Below are positions 25,080 through 34,031 of a stretch of DNA of 64,000 nt, one piece after another. Source of the stretch: Pseudomonadales bacterium (GTDB lineage: Bacteria; Pseudomonadota; Gammaproteobacteria; Pseudomonadales; Azotimanducaceae); contig JAHCAL010000001.1 in assembly GCA_019634925.1 (NCBI GenBank), forward strand, positions 620,001-684,000, written 5' to 3'. Position 1 is the stretch's first letter, and every line of letters begins with the position of its first letter. The translations under genes were made by a program, and so were the position numbers. The notes under the pieces were generated by a model that was not told the origin of the DNA, ran no database searches, and saw only the letters and a program-made list of their open reading frames with translations.

Positions 25080-25966
25080 GTCACGAAACGGGCTGCCACC
25101 GGATCCACGTCGACCGATACGGTGACCTCGTGCTGGCCGCCGCCGAAGATGAACCCGCTGACCGGGCTGACGTCGCCGTAGTCGCGGCCCCAGGCGACCG
25201 TGACGTGCTCGAGGTTCGGGATCAGGTTGTTGGTCGGGTCGAAATCCACCCAGCCGAGCTCCGGGCACCAGACCGAGAGCCACGCGTGGGATTCGTCGGC
25301 GCCGGTCAACCTGGGCTGGCCGGGCGGCGGCCGGGTCAGCAGGTAGCCACTGACGTAGCGCGCCGGCAGGCCGAGCGCGCGCAGGCAGGCGATCTGCAGG
25401 TGCGCGAAGTCCTGGCATACGCCGCGCCGCTGGCGCAGCACGTCGAGCGCCGGGGTGTAGATGTCGGTGACCCCACCCTGATAGGCGAACTGCTGGTAGA
25501 TGCGCGACGTCAGCGCCATGGTCGCGGCAAGGAGCGGACGGCCCGGCTCGAAGCTCTCGAGCGCGAAGTCGCGAATCTCCGGGTGCAGGCGGATGAACGG
25601 CGACTCGAAGCAGTACTGGCAGGCGGCCAGTGCTTCGGTCTGCGTAGGATTGCGCAGGCTCCGCGCGACCACCTCCCAGGCCGGGCTGAAGTCCAGCATG
25701 ATGTTCATGCCGGGCAGCACCTCCACCTGCGAGGCGCTGGTGACGACGAGTTCGCTGTGCGCGCCCTGCACGGTTGCGAACTCGACCACGTTGCCGTAGT
25801 AGTCCACCCAGTCGCGCTGCACCGTCGGATGCGGAACGATGCTGAGCCGCGACTCGAGCACGTTCTGCCGCGTACAGCGTCGCGGCCGCAGTTTCAGCAG
25901 CTGGTGCGAGATGGTGACCGGCCACTCGTAGCGGAACCGGGTCTCGTGGCGAACCTCATACAGCAT
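25076..25966 (-). CDS. Transglutaminase-like cysteine protease
   Basis: A 296-aa protein with the N-terminal beta domain of bacterial transglutaminases (YEVRHETRFRYEWPVTISHQ) and a papain-like core: catalytic Cys in RRGVCQDFAHLQ, His in DESHAWLSVW, Asp in WVDFDPTNN. Such proteins cleave or crosslink peptides and are a standard component of the alpha-E/ATP-grasp peptide-bond cluster described by comparative genomics. The start overlaps the end of the upstream gene by 11 bp and its stop overlaps the methyltransferase start by 4 bp. Cytoplasmic; no signal peptide. Confidence 0.92.
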   Translation of the reverse strand: MLYEVRHETRFRYEWPVTISHQLLKLRPRRCTRQNVLESRLSIVPHPTVQRDWVDYYGNVVEFATVQGAHSELVVTSASQVEVLPGMNIMLDFSPAWEVVARSLRNPTQTEALAACQYCFESPFIRLHPEIRDFALESFEPGRPLLAATMALTSRIYQQFAYQGGVTDIYTPALDVLRQRRGVCQDFAHLQIACLRALGLPARYVSGYLLTRPPPGQPRLTGADESHAWLSVWCPELGWVDFDPTNNLIPNLEHVTVAWGRDYGDVSPVSGFIFGGGQHEVTVSVDVDPVAARFVT

Positions 25967-28508
25967 GGTCGGCCGTGTCCTTCAGGACGTTGCCGGTCAC
26001 GCGGTGACCGGTGGAATGGCTGAAGTAGGTCTGGCTGATCAGGTCGGTCAGGGTGTCGAGTCCCTGCTCGCAGCGGTTCAGCAGCCGGTTCAGGTGTGTG
26101 CGCCGGCCGTTTCGGCTGGTCACGCCGGCCAGCTTGTCGACGTCCGCGAGCGTGATCTCGGTATGCATCCCGATCAGGATGCGCTGCTTGCGGGACAGGT
26201 GCCCGTCCAGTTCTTCGAGCGGCATGACCGCCATGTGGTTCTTCATCTCGCCGAGCTGGAATACCAGTGAACGCGGATTGGTATCGTCGGCCAGCACCAG
26301 GTCGAGTACGGCCGGCAGCTGCGGCTCGGTCTTGTAGCGTGACCGGTAGGTGATCAGGCTGTCGGCGAGTTCCAGCTGCATGCCGAGCACGCCCGGATCG
26401 AGCGGGTCGACGCGGATGAGCAGTTCGCGCATGACCCGGATGATGTAGCGCGCGCGCTCCAGGCGGCGGCCGAGGTCCAGGAAGCGCCATCCGTAGCCGC
26501 GGGTCATGTTCTCGTGAATGAGCCCGTTCACGGCCGACTGCGCTTCCGTCAGGTCGTTCAGCACGGCGACGGCATCGTTCACGGTGTGGCCGCGCCAGCG
26601 CAGCCGCGGCATCGCGGTGAGGCGCTCGATGATGCGCCAGGCATCGGCCGACAGCCGCTCGCGTACCTGGTCGGCGGTGCGCGCGACGTTGGCCAGCACG
26701 TTGGCGAGGCTGTCCGGGCTCTCCGGATCGAACAGCACGTTCCAGATCTCGTGTTCGACACCGCGATAGCCCGCGGCGATCACGCGTCGCGAGTGGCGCG
26801 CCGAGACCTGGCCGAGCGACACCATGAGCCCGGTGAGTATGTTGAGCGCGACCGGCACGTTGCCGAACGCGGCCTCGCCGGAAAGATGCAGGAACAGGCT
26901 GCGGAACAGGCGCACGTTGCCTTCGGCGCGCTCGAAGTAGCGGCCGAGCCAGAACAGGTCGTCGGCCGTCTTGCTCGGCAGGTCGCGGTCGCTCCGCTTC
27001 AGCGTGGCGGCGCGCAGCGGCTTCAGCAGGGTTTCCGGTTCGATCGGCTCACGTGAGAGTACCCACGCGTCCTTGCTGACCGGGACGCCGGTGCCGAGAT
27101 CGACGCCGGAGACCTTGACCAGCGCGCCGGGCATCACCTGGTAGCCGTTCGCGGTCGCGGCCACGTAGACCCGGATGACCATGGGCACCGCACGCAGCGT
27201 TCCCTCGGCGGAGAGGCAGGGTACCGTGGACGTGTTGATGCGCTCGATGCCGACGTAGTCCTGCGGATGCATCGCAAGGGCCGCCTCAAGCGCGGCGCGA
27301 TCGGGCAGATCCTGATCGGAGGCCGCGAATTCGGCGGCGCCGGCAGAGAGCAGGTGGCGCGCCGTGAAGGCGTGCCGCAGGCTGAGCGTGCCCGTGTTCG
27401 CGAGCACGTGCTCGCGTGCCGCCGGATCGCCGCACCACCAGGTCGCGACGCCGGGTACTCGAAGCGGTTCGCCGAGCAGCTGCTCGCACAGCGCGGGCAT
27501 GAGCGACTGCAGCGCCAGGCTCTCGGCGATGCCGCTGCCGATGGCGTTGGCGACGAGCACGTTGCCCGTACGTGCCGCGTGGAGCAGGCCGGCGATGCCC
27601 ATGCCGGGTGGGGCGCGCAGTTCCAGCGGATCGCTGTGCTCCGAGGCAATCCGCCGGATGATCAGGTCGACCCGCTCCAGCCCCTCCAGGGTCTTCAGGA
27701 ACACACGGCTGTCGCGCACGGTGAGGTCAGCGCTTTCGACCACGGGATAGCCGAGGTAGCGGCCGATCAGCGCGTGCTCGAAATAATCCTGCTGGATCGG
27801 CCCGCCGGTCAGCACGACCGAGCGGTGCTGATCGCCGAGCGCGGCGAAGTGATCGGCGAAACTGCGGAAGAACCCGGCCAGGCGGTGCAGGTTGTACGCG
27901 TTGAACTGCTCGGGGATGCTGCGCGAGGTGACGATCCGGTTTTCGAGCGCGTAGCCGATGCCGGCCGGTGACTCGGTGCGTTGGCTCAGCACCCACCAGG
28001 TGCCGTCCGGCGCGCGGCCGAGGTCGAAGGCGAGGAACTGCAGAAATTCGCCGTCGCGCACCTTGTAGCCGCACGAGTTGGGCATGAACTCCGGATTGGC
28101 GAATACCATCGGTGCCGGTATGGCGCCGCTCTTCAGCAGCTGCTGCGGCCCGTACAGGTCCGCCGTGATGGCGTTCAGCAGGCGTGCACGCTGGACCAAG
28201 CCGTCCGCGAGCCCCTGCCAGTCCTCGGGTTCGATGAGCAGCGGGAAGACGTCGAGGTGCCACGGGCGCTTGCTGTTGCCGTCCGCGGCGATGTACGCCA
28301 CGTCGTGTTCGCGTAACAGGCCCTCGGCCGTATTGCCCGCGCTGTCACGGAGATCGCGGCCCATGGCGGCGAAGTCGCGCAGGAGCGCCTGCCAGACCTG
28401 CCTGGGCTGGCCGTCCGGCCCCATGAGTTCGTCGTAATGGCCGGGGAGCGGCCGATAACCGGCGAGCAGTTCGTCGATCCCGTCCCCGCTCGGCAGCGGT
28501 GTGCTCAT
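25956..28508 (-). CDS. Circularly permuted ATP-grasp/alpha-E fusion protein
   Basis: An 850-aa two-domain protein. The first about 490 residues are a circularly permuted ATP-grasp (DUF404/407 type): ADGNSKRPWHLDVFPLLIEP, TGGPIQQDYFEH, RDSRVFLKTLEG, DPLELRAPPGMG, NAIGSGIAES. The last about 320 are the alpha-helical alpha-E (DUF403) domain: LFWLGRYFERAEGNVRLFRS, RGYGWRFLDLGRRLERARYI. In many genomes these are separate genes; here they are fused. Predicted to ligate amide bonds in a peptide product using ATP. Starts at an ATGA overlap with the DUF2126 gene, which rules out the longer upstream frame. Confidence 0.92.
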   Translation of the reverse strand: MSTPLPSGDGIDELLAGYRPLPGHYDELMGPDGQPRQVWQALLRDFAAMGRDLRDSAGNTAEGLLREHDVAYIAADGNSKRPWHLDVFPLLIEPEDWQGLADGLVQRARLLNAITADLYGPQQLLKSGAIPAPMVFANPEFMPNSCGYKVRDGEFLQFLAFDLGRAPDGTWWVLSQRTESPAGIGYALENRIVTSRSIPEQFNAYNLHRLAGFFRSFADHFAALGDQHRSVVLTGGPIQQDYFEHALIGRYLGYPVVESADLTVRDSRVFLKTLEGLERVDLIIRRIASEHSDPLELRAPPGMGIAGLLHAARTGNVLVANAIGSGIAESLALQSLMPALCEQLLGEPLRVPGVATWWCGDPAAREHVLANTGTLSLRHAFTARHLLSAGAAEFAASDQDLPDRAALEAALAMHPQDYVGIERINTSTVPCLSAEGTLRAVPMVIRVYVAATANGYQVMPGALVKVSGVDLGTGVPVSKDAWVLSREPIEPETLLKPLRAATLKRSDRDLPSKTADDLFWLGRYFERAEGNVRLFRSLFLHLSGEAAFGNVPVALNILTGLMVSLGQVSARHSRRVIAAGYRGVEHEIWNVLFDPESPDSLANVLANVARTADQVRERLSADAWRIIERLTAMPRLRWRGHTVNDAVAVLNDLTEAQSAVNGLIHENMTRGYGWRFLDLGRRLERARYIIRVMRELLIRVDPLDPGVLGMQLELADSLITYRSRYKTEPQLPAVLDLVLADDTNPRSLVFQLGEMKNHMAVMPLEELDGHLSRKQRILIGMHTEITLADVDKLAGVTSRNGRRTHLNRLLNRCEQGLDTLTDLISQTYFSHSTGHRVTGNVLKDTADHAV

Positions 28509-31500
28509 TGCCAGCGCAGATCCAGCGTCCAGGGATGTTCCCGACGCGGCTCCGGTGCGGGTTCGGGAAAGCGGCCGTCGGAGTGGCCGAACGGCTGGAA
28601 TCGGGCGAGCCGCCGGCTCTCGGCCGCATTGGCATTGACCGGGAACTGCTCGAAGTTGCGCCCGCCCGGATGCGCGACGTGATACGTGCAGCCGGCCACG
28701 GCGCGCCCGTTCCAGGTGTCGTACAGATCGAATACCAGCGGGGCGTCGACCGGGATCGTGGGATGCAGGCTCGCCGCGGGCTGCCAGGCGCGAAACCGCA
28801 CGCCGCCCACGTATTCTCCGGGCACCCCGGTGCCGGTCATAGGCACCTGGCGCTGGTTGCACAGCACGCGGTAACGCTCCGCGTTGAAGCGCGCGACCCG
28901 GACCTGCATACGCTCGAGCGAAGAATCCACGTAGCGCACGGTGCCGCCCGCGGCGCCTTCCTCGCCCATCACGTGCCACGGCTCGAGCGCCTGGCGCAGC
29001 TCCAGCTCGACGCCGGCGTACTCGATCGCGCCGTAGCGGGGGAAGCGGAATTCGAAGTGCGGGGCGAACCAGTGCGGCTCGAAGGCGTAGCCGTCCGCGT
29101 TCAGGTCGGCGATGACGTCGCAGAGATCCTGCCAGACGTGATGGGGCAGCATGAACCGGTCGTGCAGGGCGGTGCCCCAGCGCGCGAGCGCGCGGCGGTT
29201 CGGCTGGCGCCAGAAGCGCGCCACCAGGCTCACCAGCAGCAGCTGCTGCACGAGGCTCATCCGCGCGTGCGGGGGCATCTCGAACGCCCGGAATTCCACG
29301 AGCCCGAGGCGCCCGGTACTGCTATCGGGTGAATACAGCTTGTCGATGCAGATCTCCGCGCGGTGCGTGTTGCCGGTCACGTCGATCAGCAGGTTGCGGA
29401 AGATCCGGTCGACGAGCCAGGGCGGCACCGTCTGCCCGCTGGTGGGGTCCGGCACCTGCCGGAAGGCCAGTTCCAGTTCGTAGAGGCTGTCCATGCGCGC
29501 CTCGTCGACACGCGGCGCCTGGCTGGTCGGGCCTATGAACAGCCCCGAGAACAGGTACGACAGGGACGGATGCTGCTGCCAGTAGGCCACCAGGCTCCGC
29601 AGCAGGTCGGGACGGCGCAGGAACGGGCTGTCGACCGGGTTCGGTCCGCCGAGCACCACGTGGTTGCCGCCGCCGGTCCCGGTGTGCCGGCCGTCGAGCA
29701 TGAACTTCTGGGTGTCGAGCCGCGCAGCGCGGGCTTCCTCGTAAAGCGTGGTGGTGATCTCGACCATCTCCTCCCAGCTCGCGGCGGGATGGATGTTCAC
29801 CTCGATCACCCCGGGGTCGGGCGTGACCTTGATCAGGTTGATCCGCGGATCGGGCGGTGGCAGATAGCCCTCGAGGCGCACCAGCAGCCCGAGGTCGCGC
29901 GCGGTGTCTTCCACGGTCGCGAGCAGCTCGAGGTAGTCCGCGGCCGAGGCGACCGGGGGCATGAACACGTACAGCACGCCGTCGCGGGTCTCGAAGGACA
30001 TGGCGGTGCGCACCGGTCCTTCGCCCGGTCGTGGCTGGCCGAGCCGGAAATCGTCAGGTGGCGCGATCGGCGCGTCGCTGCCGGCCGCGGCGAACACCGC
30101 CTGGTCGCGATGGCGGGGCGGCAGCTCGCCGGCAGGATCGAACGGATCGCGTGGATGGACGTGTGGATACGCGACCGCGCCGACATGTGGCAGGGCGCCG
30201 AGCCGGAGTCGGAAGCCGACCGGCGAGTCGCCCGGAATCAGGTACAACCTGCCGCTGCGGGTACGCCATACCTCGGTCATCCAGCGCGGCGCTGCGGGCT
30301 TCGCCTGCCAGCGCTGGACCGGCAGGACGTAGCCGCGCGGCTGGCCGAGCCCGCGCTCGAATACACGCGCGAGGCGTGCGCGGGCGAGCGGGTCGTCGAG
30401 CTGGTTGGTCTCCGGGGTGAGGTTGTCCGGCAGGCGCTGCTCCTCGGCGAGGAAGTGCCAGGGATCCTCGTAGGCGGGCAGCACGGCGGCCTCGGCAACG
30501 CCGAGATTGCGCGCGACGGCGCGTGCGAGTCGTTCGGCGTCGGCCGGCGCGGCCGGCTCGGGCGGTGCTTCGAGCGCGATGAACTGCAGGTCGCGGCAGA
30601 TCGGTTCGCCGTCGCGGCGCCAGAGCAGGGTCAGCGCCCAGCGCGGCAACTGCTCGCCCGGATACCACTTGCCCTGGCCGAAATGCAGCACCCCGCCGGG
30701 TGCGAAGCGCCGGGCCAGGCGGTTGATCAGGTCGGTCGCCATGCGCAGCTTGTGCGGCCCCATGGCGGTGGTGTTCCACTCGTCGCCGTCCGGGTAGTCG
30801 ATGGCCACGAAGGTCGGCTCGCCGCCCACGGTCAGGCGCACATCCGCAGCTTTCAGTTCGGCTTCCACCTGTCGGCCCAGCCGGTCGATGTCGCGCCAGG
30901 CGTCGTCCGTGTAGGGCTTTGTGACGCGCGGTGTTTCGTGGATGCGCTCGACCGACATGTCGAAATCGAACGTGGTCTCCGCCTTTTCCACGAGTCCCGC
31001 GATCGGGGCGGCGGTCGAGGGGTGGGGCGTGGCCGCGAGGGGGATGTGACCTTCGCCGGCGAACAGCCCCGACGTCGGGTCCATGCCGACCCAGCCGGCG
31101 CCGGGCAGATAGGCTTCGGTCCAGGCATGCAGATCGGTGAAGTCCACCTCGGTGCCGGACGGGCCGTCGAGCGACTTCTGGTCGGCCTTGAGCTGGACCA
31201 GGTAGCCGGAGACGAAGCGTGCCGCGATCCCGAAATGACGCAGGATCTGCACGAGCAGCCAGGCCGTGTCGCGGCACGAGCCCTTGCCGCGGGTCAGGGT
31301 TTGCTCGGGCGTCTGCACACCGGGTTCCATCCGGATGATGTACTCGATGTCATCGGCCAGGCGCTGGTTCAGATCGACCAGGAAGTCGACCATGCCCTGG
31401 CGCGCAGGCTCCCCGTATGCGGCCAGCCAGTCGCGGAGCTTCGGACCCATCGGATCCACGACGAGATAGGGCTCGAGGTCGGTGCGGGCAAGTGCGTCGT

Positions 31501-31816
31501 ACTTGAACGGGTACTGTTGCGCCGACTCCTCGAGGAAGAAATCGAACGGGTTGAACACCGCCATCTCGGCGACCAGGTCCACGCGCACGGTGAACGCGTC
31601 GACCTTGTCCGGGAACACCGCGCGCGCCTGGAAATTGCCGAACGGATCCTGCTGCCAGTTCAGAAAATGCCCGGCCGGCTCGATGTGCAGGGCATAGCTC
31701 ACGACCGGCGTGCGGCTGTGCGGTGCAGGACGCAGGCGGATGATCTGTGGCCCCAGGGTGACCCGGCGATCGTAGCGGTAACGGGTCTCGTGGCGCAGCG
31801 CGACGCGGATGGACAT
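28505..31816 (-). CDS. Large transglutaminase/DUF2126 protein
   Basis: An 1103-aa protein. Residues 1-290 are a transglutaminase domain (LRHETRYRYDRRVTLGPQII, Cys in GKGSCRDTAWLLVQ, His in FTDLHAWTEA). The long remainder is the DUF2126 region, with RLTVGGEPTFVAIDYPDGDE, FGQGKWYPGEQLPRWAL and TGTGGGNHVVLGG as landmark blocks. DUF2126 is related to glutamine-synthetase/ATP-grasp-like peptide-forming modules. First gene of a four-gene minus-strand operon (large TG, ATP-grasp/alpha-E, small TG, methyltransferase) with every junction overlapping. The ATG is preceded by about 100 bp free of genes, which should hold the promoter. Confidence 0.92.
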   Translation of the reverse strand: MSIRVALRHETRYRYDRRVTLGPQIIRLRPAPHSRTPVVSYALHIEPAGHFLNWQQDPFGNFQARAVFPDKVDAFTVRVDLVAEMAVFNPFDFFLEESAQQYPFKYDALARTDLEPYLVVDPMGPKLRDWLAAYGEPARQGMVDFLVDLNQRLADDIEYIIRMEPGVQTPEQTLTRGKGSCRDTAWLLVQILRHFGIAARFVSGYLVQLKADQKSLDGPSGTEVDFTDLHAWTEAYLPGAGWVGMDPTSGLFAGEGHIPLAATPHPSTAAPIAGLVEKAETTFDFDMSVERIHETPRVTKPYTDDAWRDIDRLGRQVEAELKAADVRLTVGGEPTFVAIDYPDGDEWNTTAMGPHKLRMATDLINRLARRFAPGGVLHFGQGKWYPGEQLPRWALTLLWRRDGEPICRDLQFIALEAPPEPAAPADAERLARAVARNLGVAEAAVLPAYEDPWHFLAEEQRLPDNLTPETNQLDDPLARARLARVFERGLGQPRGYVLPVQRWQAKPAAPRWMTEVWRTRSGRLYLIPGDSPVGFRLRLGALPHVGAVAYPHVHPRDPFDPAGELPPRHRDQAVFAAAGSDAPIAPPDDFRLGQPRPGEGPVRTAMSFETRDGVLYVFMPPVASAADYLELLATVEDTARDLGLLVRLEGYLPPPDPRINLIKVTPDPGVIEVNIHPAASWEEMVEITTTLYEEARAARLDTQKFMLDGRHTGTGGGNHVVLGGPNPVDSPFLRRPDLLRSLVAYWQQHPSLSYLFSGLFIGPTSQAPRVDEARMDSLYELELAFRQVPDPTSGQTVPPWLVDRIFRNLLIDVTGNTHRAEICIDKLYSPDSSTGRLGLVEFRAFEMPPHARMSLVQQLLLVSLVARFWRQPNRRALARWGTALHDRFMLPHHVWQDLCDVIADLNADGYAFEPHWFAPHFEFRFPRYGAIEYAGVELELRQALEPWHVMGEEGAAGGTVRYVDSSLERMQVRVARFNAERYRVLCNQRQVPMTGTGVPGEYVGGVRFRAWQPAASLHPTIPVDAPLVFDLYDTWNGRAVAGCTYHVAHPGGRNFEQFPVNANAAESRRLARFQPFGHSDGRFPEPAPEPRREHPWTLDLRWQ

Positions 31817-31921
31817 GAAGGGTTCCCGACTGGAAACCCAATGTAGGGCGGCCTTGGTTGCATTGCAACACAACGCCCGGCACCGCGCTGGCGCGCGCCG
31901 TTCGCGCACCCAGCGGCACCC

Positions 31922-32542
31922 TCAGTCGTAGCCGATGAGCACCAGGCGGTCCTCGAGCTCGTTGCGGGGTGCCCCGGAACGCGGCACGGCCTCCGCCAGG
32001 ATCGCCTCGCAGCGCGCGAGCGCGGTCTCGAATCCGGCGCGCGTGGCGCCCGCTCGCACCGAGGCCACGAACTCCCCGACCACGGCGTCCCACGCGGCGT
32101 CCGGGACACGCGCGTGGACGCCGCGGTCGGCGATGATCTCCACGTAGTGCTCGGCTTCCGACACGAACAGCAGCACGCCCGTGGCGTCCCGCGTCGCATG
32201 CAGACCAAGGGCCAGGAACTGCCGCCGCGCCATGCCCGAGGCACGCCATTCGCGGACCCGGCGCGGGATCAGCCGGAACTGGATCGGCGGCAGGCTGAAG
32301 ACCAGTGCCAGCAGGCAGAACGTGGCCAGTTGCACGGCGACGGTCACGCCCGCGCTCCAGGGCGCGAACAGCGCAAGGCTCGGCACGGCGAGCGCCGCGA
32401 GTGCGGCCCAGAGCACCGGGATGTAGCGGTAGTCGTCGCTGCGCGCCGCGAGCACGGTGACCAGCTCCGCATCGGTATGCCGTTCGAGTTCGGTGATGCG
32501 CGCGGCGATGGCGCGCTGTTCGGCTGCCGTGACCAGCGCCAT
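31922..32542 (-). CDS. TPM-domain membrane protein, second copy
   Basis: A 206-aa protein with two central transmembrane helices (about residues 45-85) and a TPM-like domain: AIAARITELERHTDAELVTV at the N-terminus and ATGVLLFVSEAEHYVEIIADRG in the second half. TPM-domain proteins (YgcG/Psb32 family) assist membrane-protein maintenance. The ATG shares a base with the stop of the larger TPM gene (TGATG). It forms a lemA-tpm-tpm operon. Confidence 0.82.
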   Translation of the reverse strand: MALVTAAEQRAIAARITELERHTDAELVTVLAARSDDYRYIPVLWAALAALAVPSLALFAPWSAGVTVAVQLATFCLLALVFSLPPIQFRLIPRRVREWRASGMARRQFLALGLHATRDATGVLLFVSEAEHYVEIIADRGVHARVPDAAWDAVVGEFVASVRAGATRAGFETALARCEAILAEAVPRSGAPRNELEDRLVLIGYD

Positions 32543-33297
32543 CACCAGCCTCCGGACGCGCCGCCACCGCCGAAGCTGCCGCCCCGGCCGCCGAATCCAC
32601 CGCCACCGCCACCGCCGCCGCTGCGGCTGCCGGACGAGCCGCGCAGGCCGCCGAGTGCGGTCCCCGCCAGCACGGCGTGGCCGAGCCGGGCGCTGCGATG
32701 CCGGCCGGAGAAACTGTTCACGAGGATGAAGACCACCAGCAGCCAGAACACCAGCCCGCCGATCCGTTCCTCGAGCGACGGCGCGGCGGGCTCGGGCGCG
32801 AACTCCAGCGTACCGTCGAGCAGTCCGACGATCGCGCGTGCGCCGGCCACGATTCCGGCCGCGAAGTCGCCGCGCCGGAAGTGCGGCAGGATGTGGGTCT
32901 GGATGATGTCCCAGGCGGCGGCATCGGTCAGCGTACCTTCGAGCCCGTAGCCGACCTCGATGCGGATCTGGCGCTCCGCAGCTGCGACGATCAGCAGCAC
33001 GCCATCGTCGACGCCGGCGCGTCCGATACCCCAGTGGCGGCCGAGCTGGTAGCCATAGTCCTCGATCGACTGTCCGGCCAGGCTGGCGACGGTCACGACG
33101 ACGATCTGCTGTCCGGTGGCGGCTTCGTGCGCGGCAAGCAGGGTGGTCAGCTCGGCACGGGGTGCGGCCGGAAGCATGCCGGCGCCGTCGACGACGCGGC
33201 CGGTGAGCGCCGGGAACGCCGGCGCGCCAGCCGCGGGCAACGCGACCGGGAACAGGAGCAGGAGCCCGACGAGGGTACGCACCCGAAGCATGCGCAT
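32542..33297 (-). CDS. YgcG-type TPM-domain protein with Gly-rich tail
   Basis: A 251-aa exported membrane protein: a signal peptide (LLLLFPVALPAAGAPA), the TPM domain (VDGAGMLPAAPRAELTTLLA, QIVVVTVASLAGQSIEDYGY, DDGVLLIVAAAERQIRIEVG), one transmembrane helix (GLVFWLLVVFILVNSF), and a C-terminal tail of Gly/Ser/Phe repeats ending GASGGW. This layout is the classic YgcG family, which recurs next to lemA as here (5-bp gap). Probably acts at the inner membrane facing the periplasm. Confidence 0.9.
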   Translation of the reverse strand: MRMLRVRTLVGLLLLFPVALPAAGAPAFPALTGRVVDGAGMLPAAPRAELTTLLAAHEAATGQQIVVVTVASLAGQSIEDYGYQLGRHWGIGRAGVDDGVLLIVAAAERQIRIEVGYGLEGTLTDAAAWDIIQTHILPHFRRGDFAAGIVAGARAIVGLLDGTLEFAPEPAAPSLEERIGGLVFWLLVVFILVNSFSGRHRSARLGHAVLAGTALGGLRGSSGSRSGGGGGGGGFGGRGGSFGGGGASGGW

Positions 33298-33302
33298 GGC
33301 GT

Positions 33303-33944
33303 TCAGAACTCGACCTGCGGCGCCTCCTCGGCGCCGGCGCGGGCCTCGAACGCGTCGCGCACCGCCAGGTCACGGTACAGCACCGAGTGCCAGATGCGTC
33401 CCGGGAAGGTGCGCAGTTCGGTGTTGTAGCGCTGTACGGCCTGGATGTAGTCGCGGCGCGCGACCGCGATGCGGTTCTCGGTGCCCTCGAGCTGTGACTG
33501 CAGGGCGAGGAAGTTCTGGTTCGACTTGAGATCGGGGTAGCGCTCGACGACCACCAGCAGCCGCGCGAGCGCACCCGACAGTGCAGCCTGATTCTGTTCG
33601 AACGCCTGCAGCGCGGCAGGATCGTCGACGATCCCCGGCCCCACCTGCATCTGGCCGACCCGAGCCCGGGCCTCCACGACCGCCTGCAGGGTCTCGCGCT
33701 CCTGCGCGGCGAAACCGCGTACCGTTTCGACCAGGTTGGGCACGAGGTCGGCGCGGCGCTGGTACTGGTTTTCGACCTGCGCCCAGGCGGCCTTCACGCC
33801 TTCGTCGTAGGTCGGAATCGTGTTGATGCCACATCCGCCGAGCCCGAGCAGCGCGGCGGTTGCCAGCAGCAGGTGCGCGCCCGCCGCCCGGCCGCCCCGC
33901 CGCGTCGTGCCCTGTACCGAATCGCTCACCGAACCCTGTACCAT
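33303..33944 (-). CDS. lemA: LemA-family lipoprotein
   Basis: A 213-aa protein with a lipoprotein signal (LLLATAALLGLGGCG) and the LemA helical body: WAQVENQYQRRADLVPNLVE, ERETLQAVVEARA, LLVVVERYPDLKSNQNFLAL, RIAVARRDYIQAVQRYN. The ATG at 33944 has GGAGA 5 nt upstream; an alternative ATG at 33962 adds six residues. LemA is a conserved envelope protein of unclear biochemical role, typically paired with TPM-domain proteins. Confidence 0.93.
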   Translation of the reverse strand: MVQGSVSDSVQGTTRRGGRAAGAHLLLATAALLGLGGCGINTIPTYDEGVKAAWAQVENQYQRRADLVPNLVETVRGFAAQERETLQAVVEARARVGQMQVGPGIVDDPAALQAFEQNQAALSGALARLLVVVERYPDLKSNQNFLALQSQLEGTENRIAVARRDYIQAVQRYNTELRTFPGRIWHSVLYRDLAVRDAFEARAGAEEAPQVEF

Positions 33945-34031
33945 CGGCGTCTCCGGTTGCATTCGCGGCACTATGCGGCGCCGTGGCAGCACACGCAACC
34001 GGGCTGGATCCAACCGGCGGGAGCGCCAGAC

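Noticed and set aside
25956..28979. Longer version (1007 codons) of the ATP-grasp/alpha-E protein
   Set aside because: The extra N-terminus overlaps the DUF2126 gene out of frame, whereas the ATGA overlap at 28508 gives a normal operon junction and family length.
29363..31846. An 827-codon open frame on the plus strand
   Set aside because: It runs antisense to the DUF2126/transglutaminase gene, which has clear domains and overlapping operon junctions; its translation is His/Gln/Arg-rich and without family motifs.
32542..32660. Gly-rich GC repeat as a structural DNA element
   Set aside because: Explained by the coding sequence of the Gly-rich tail of the YgcG-type protein, a known feature of that family.
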